The notes below the pieces were generated by a model, which worked only from the letters and a program-made list of their open reading frames with translations, was not told where the DNA came from and made no database searches. A stretch of DNA of 7,290 nucleotides from Rickettsiales bacterium (GTDB lineage Bacteria; Pseudomonadota; Alphaproteobacteria; Rickettsiales; Anaplasmataceae), in assembly GCA_031266615.1 (NCBI GenBank), contig JAISAR010000122.1:1-7290 (forward strand), in the 5' to 3' direction. Of this stretch, positions 6,941 through 7,290 are shown in pieces (positions within the stretch are counted from its first letter, which is position 1; each line of letters starts with the position of its first letter). The translations under genes and the position numbers were made by a program.

Positions 6941-7078
6941 CAGTGATAGTAAAATAAGTAAGGTTTATCTATGCCCCTAAGCTTTAAACTGGGCATCTCA
7001 GTTAAAAGACCTCTTGCATTATGGTTTTAGGAGAAACGTACAGTTGTACGAGCATAGTGATTTGAGCCCACCAAGAGG

Positions 7079-7135
7079 GTATCATCCAAGTAGCCGGACA
7101 ACTGGGATCCAGGAAAAAGGACGATGTCATCCCAG
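7079..7135 (+). repeat. Degenerate intergenic copies of the same palindromic repeat
   Basis: ACTGGGATCCAGGAAAAA at 7101-7118 matches pepP element bases 3331-3348. The preceding 7083-7100 (CATCCAAG...GACA) aligns imperfectly with its first arm. TGTCATCCCAG at 7125-7135 repeats the left terminus of the element, as if a second, truncated copy followed. CTGGGAT (7102-7108) and ATCCCAG (7129-7135) can pair. Confidence 0.75.
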
Positions 7136-7230
7136 GATACTACTTTAGTAATAAACATTAAGAAATTTACCAAATGAGAAAAAAAGCAAAAGAAGCCCCG
7201 TGGCGGCTAGTTATTTACTTTTGTGTCGAA

Positions 7231-7283
7231 ATGTTGGCGTTTCTTTATCTTAAACGCTTAATAAGTGCGACTTAGCTGCTTTT
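7231..7283 (+). repeat. Right-edge copy of the quasi-palindromic repeat
   Basis: TCTTAAACG at 7248-7256 followed by CTTAATAAGTGCG matches bases 16-37 in the same orientation, with one mismatch and two one-base indels. ATGTTGG at 7231-7237 resembles ACGTTGG near base 3. The copy keeps a dyad around CTTA-A-TAAG. Confidence 0.5.
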
Positions 7284-7290
7284 TAATGCA

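Larger units (their letters stand above)
6874..7290. other. Non-coding region upstream of rpmF with repeat debris
   Basis: No gene is supported. From left to right it holds the rpmF Shine-Dalgarno and possible promoter, two competing hairpins at 6971-7008, a palindrome CGTACA-GT-TGTACG at 7037-7050, degenerate palindromic elements at 7079-7135, an imperfect GC-rich hairpin at 7194-7208 (AGCC...GGCT) and the right-edge repeat. The mix looks like accumulated repeat remnants. Confidence 0.65.

Noticed and set aside
7010..7050. Group II intron or complete insertion sequence next to rpmF
   Set aside because: No reverse transcriptase or transposase coding remains and no domain V pattern fits; only short possible end-like sequence is visible.
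1..7290. tRNA, rRNA, CRISPR array, toxin-antitoxin or defence genes
   Set aside because: No cloverleaf or T-loop consensus, no regularly spaced repeats and no coding sequence with such domains was seen on either strand.

Overview
The window is AT-rich and carries compact core bacterial genes. It is almost certainly from Wolbachia (Rickettsiales, Alphaproteobacteria). Three things point there: the protein sequences read as Rickettsiales-like versions of MnmG, a long Xaa-Pro aminopeptidase, PlsX, FabH and L32; TTG starts are used; and short GC-richer palindromic repeats lie both between genes and, in frame, inside genes. The assignment rests on recognition by eye, not on a database search.

Layout. 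Bases 1-459 are non-coding, with a quasi-palindromic repeat at the left edge and a possible promoter close to the first gene. On the plus strand, mnmG (tRNA wobble-uridine modification) and pepP (proline-specific aminopeptidase) form a tight pair 9 nt apart. A 123-codon gene of unknown function follows, with its own good promoter. On the minus strand, reading from the right, rpmF (ribosomal protein L32), plsX and fabH form an operon. PlsX makes acyl-phosphate for phospholipid synthesis, and FabH performs the first condensation of fatty acid synthesis. The two transcription units converge, with only 5 nt between the stop codons of the unknown gene and fabH. Bases 6874-7290 hold the rpmF leader and then a cluster of degenerate repeats.

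The genes are housekeeping: translation accuracy, peptide turnover, membrane lipid synthesis and ribosome structure. The unusual feature is a palindromic repeat family. It lies in the same reading frame inside two neighbouring genes, mnmG and pepP, adding the same peptide block to two unrelated enzymes at what look like surface loops, and it has degenerate relatives at 7079-7135. Protein-coding palindromic elements are known from Rickettsia and Wolbachia, so this is a striking instance of a described phenomenon and not a new system. I found no defence island, CRISPR array, intact transposase, tRNA or rRNA.
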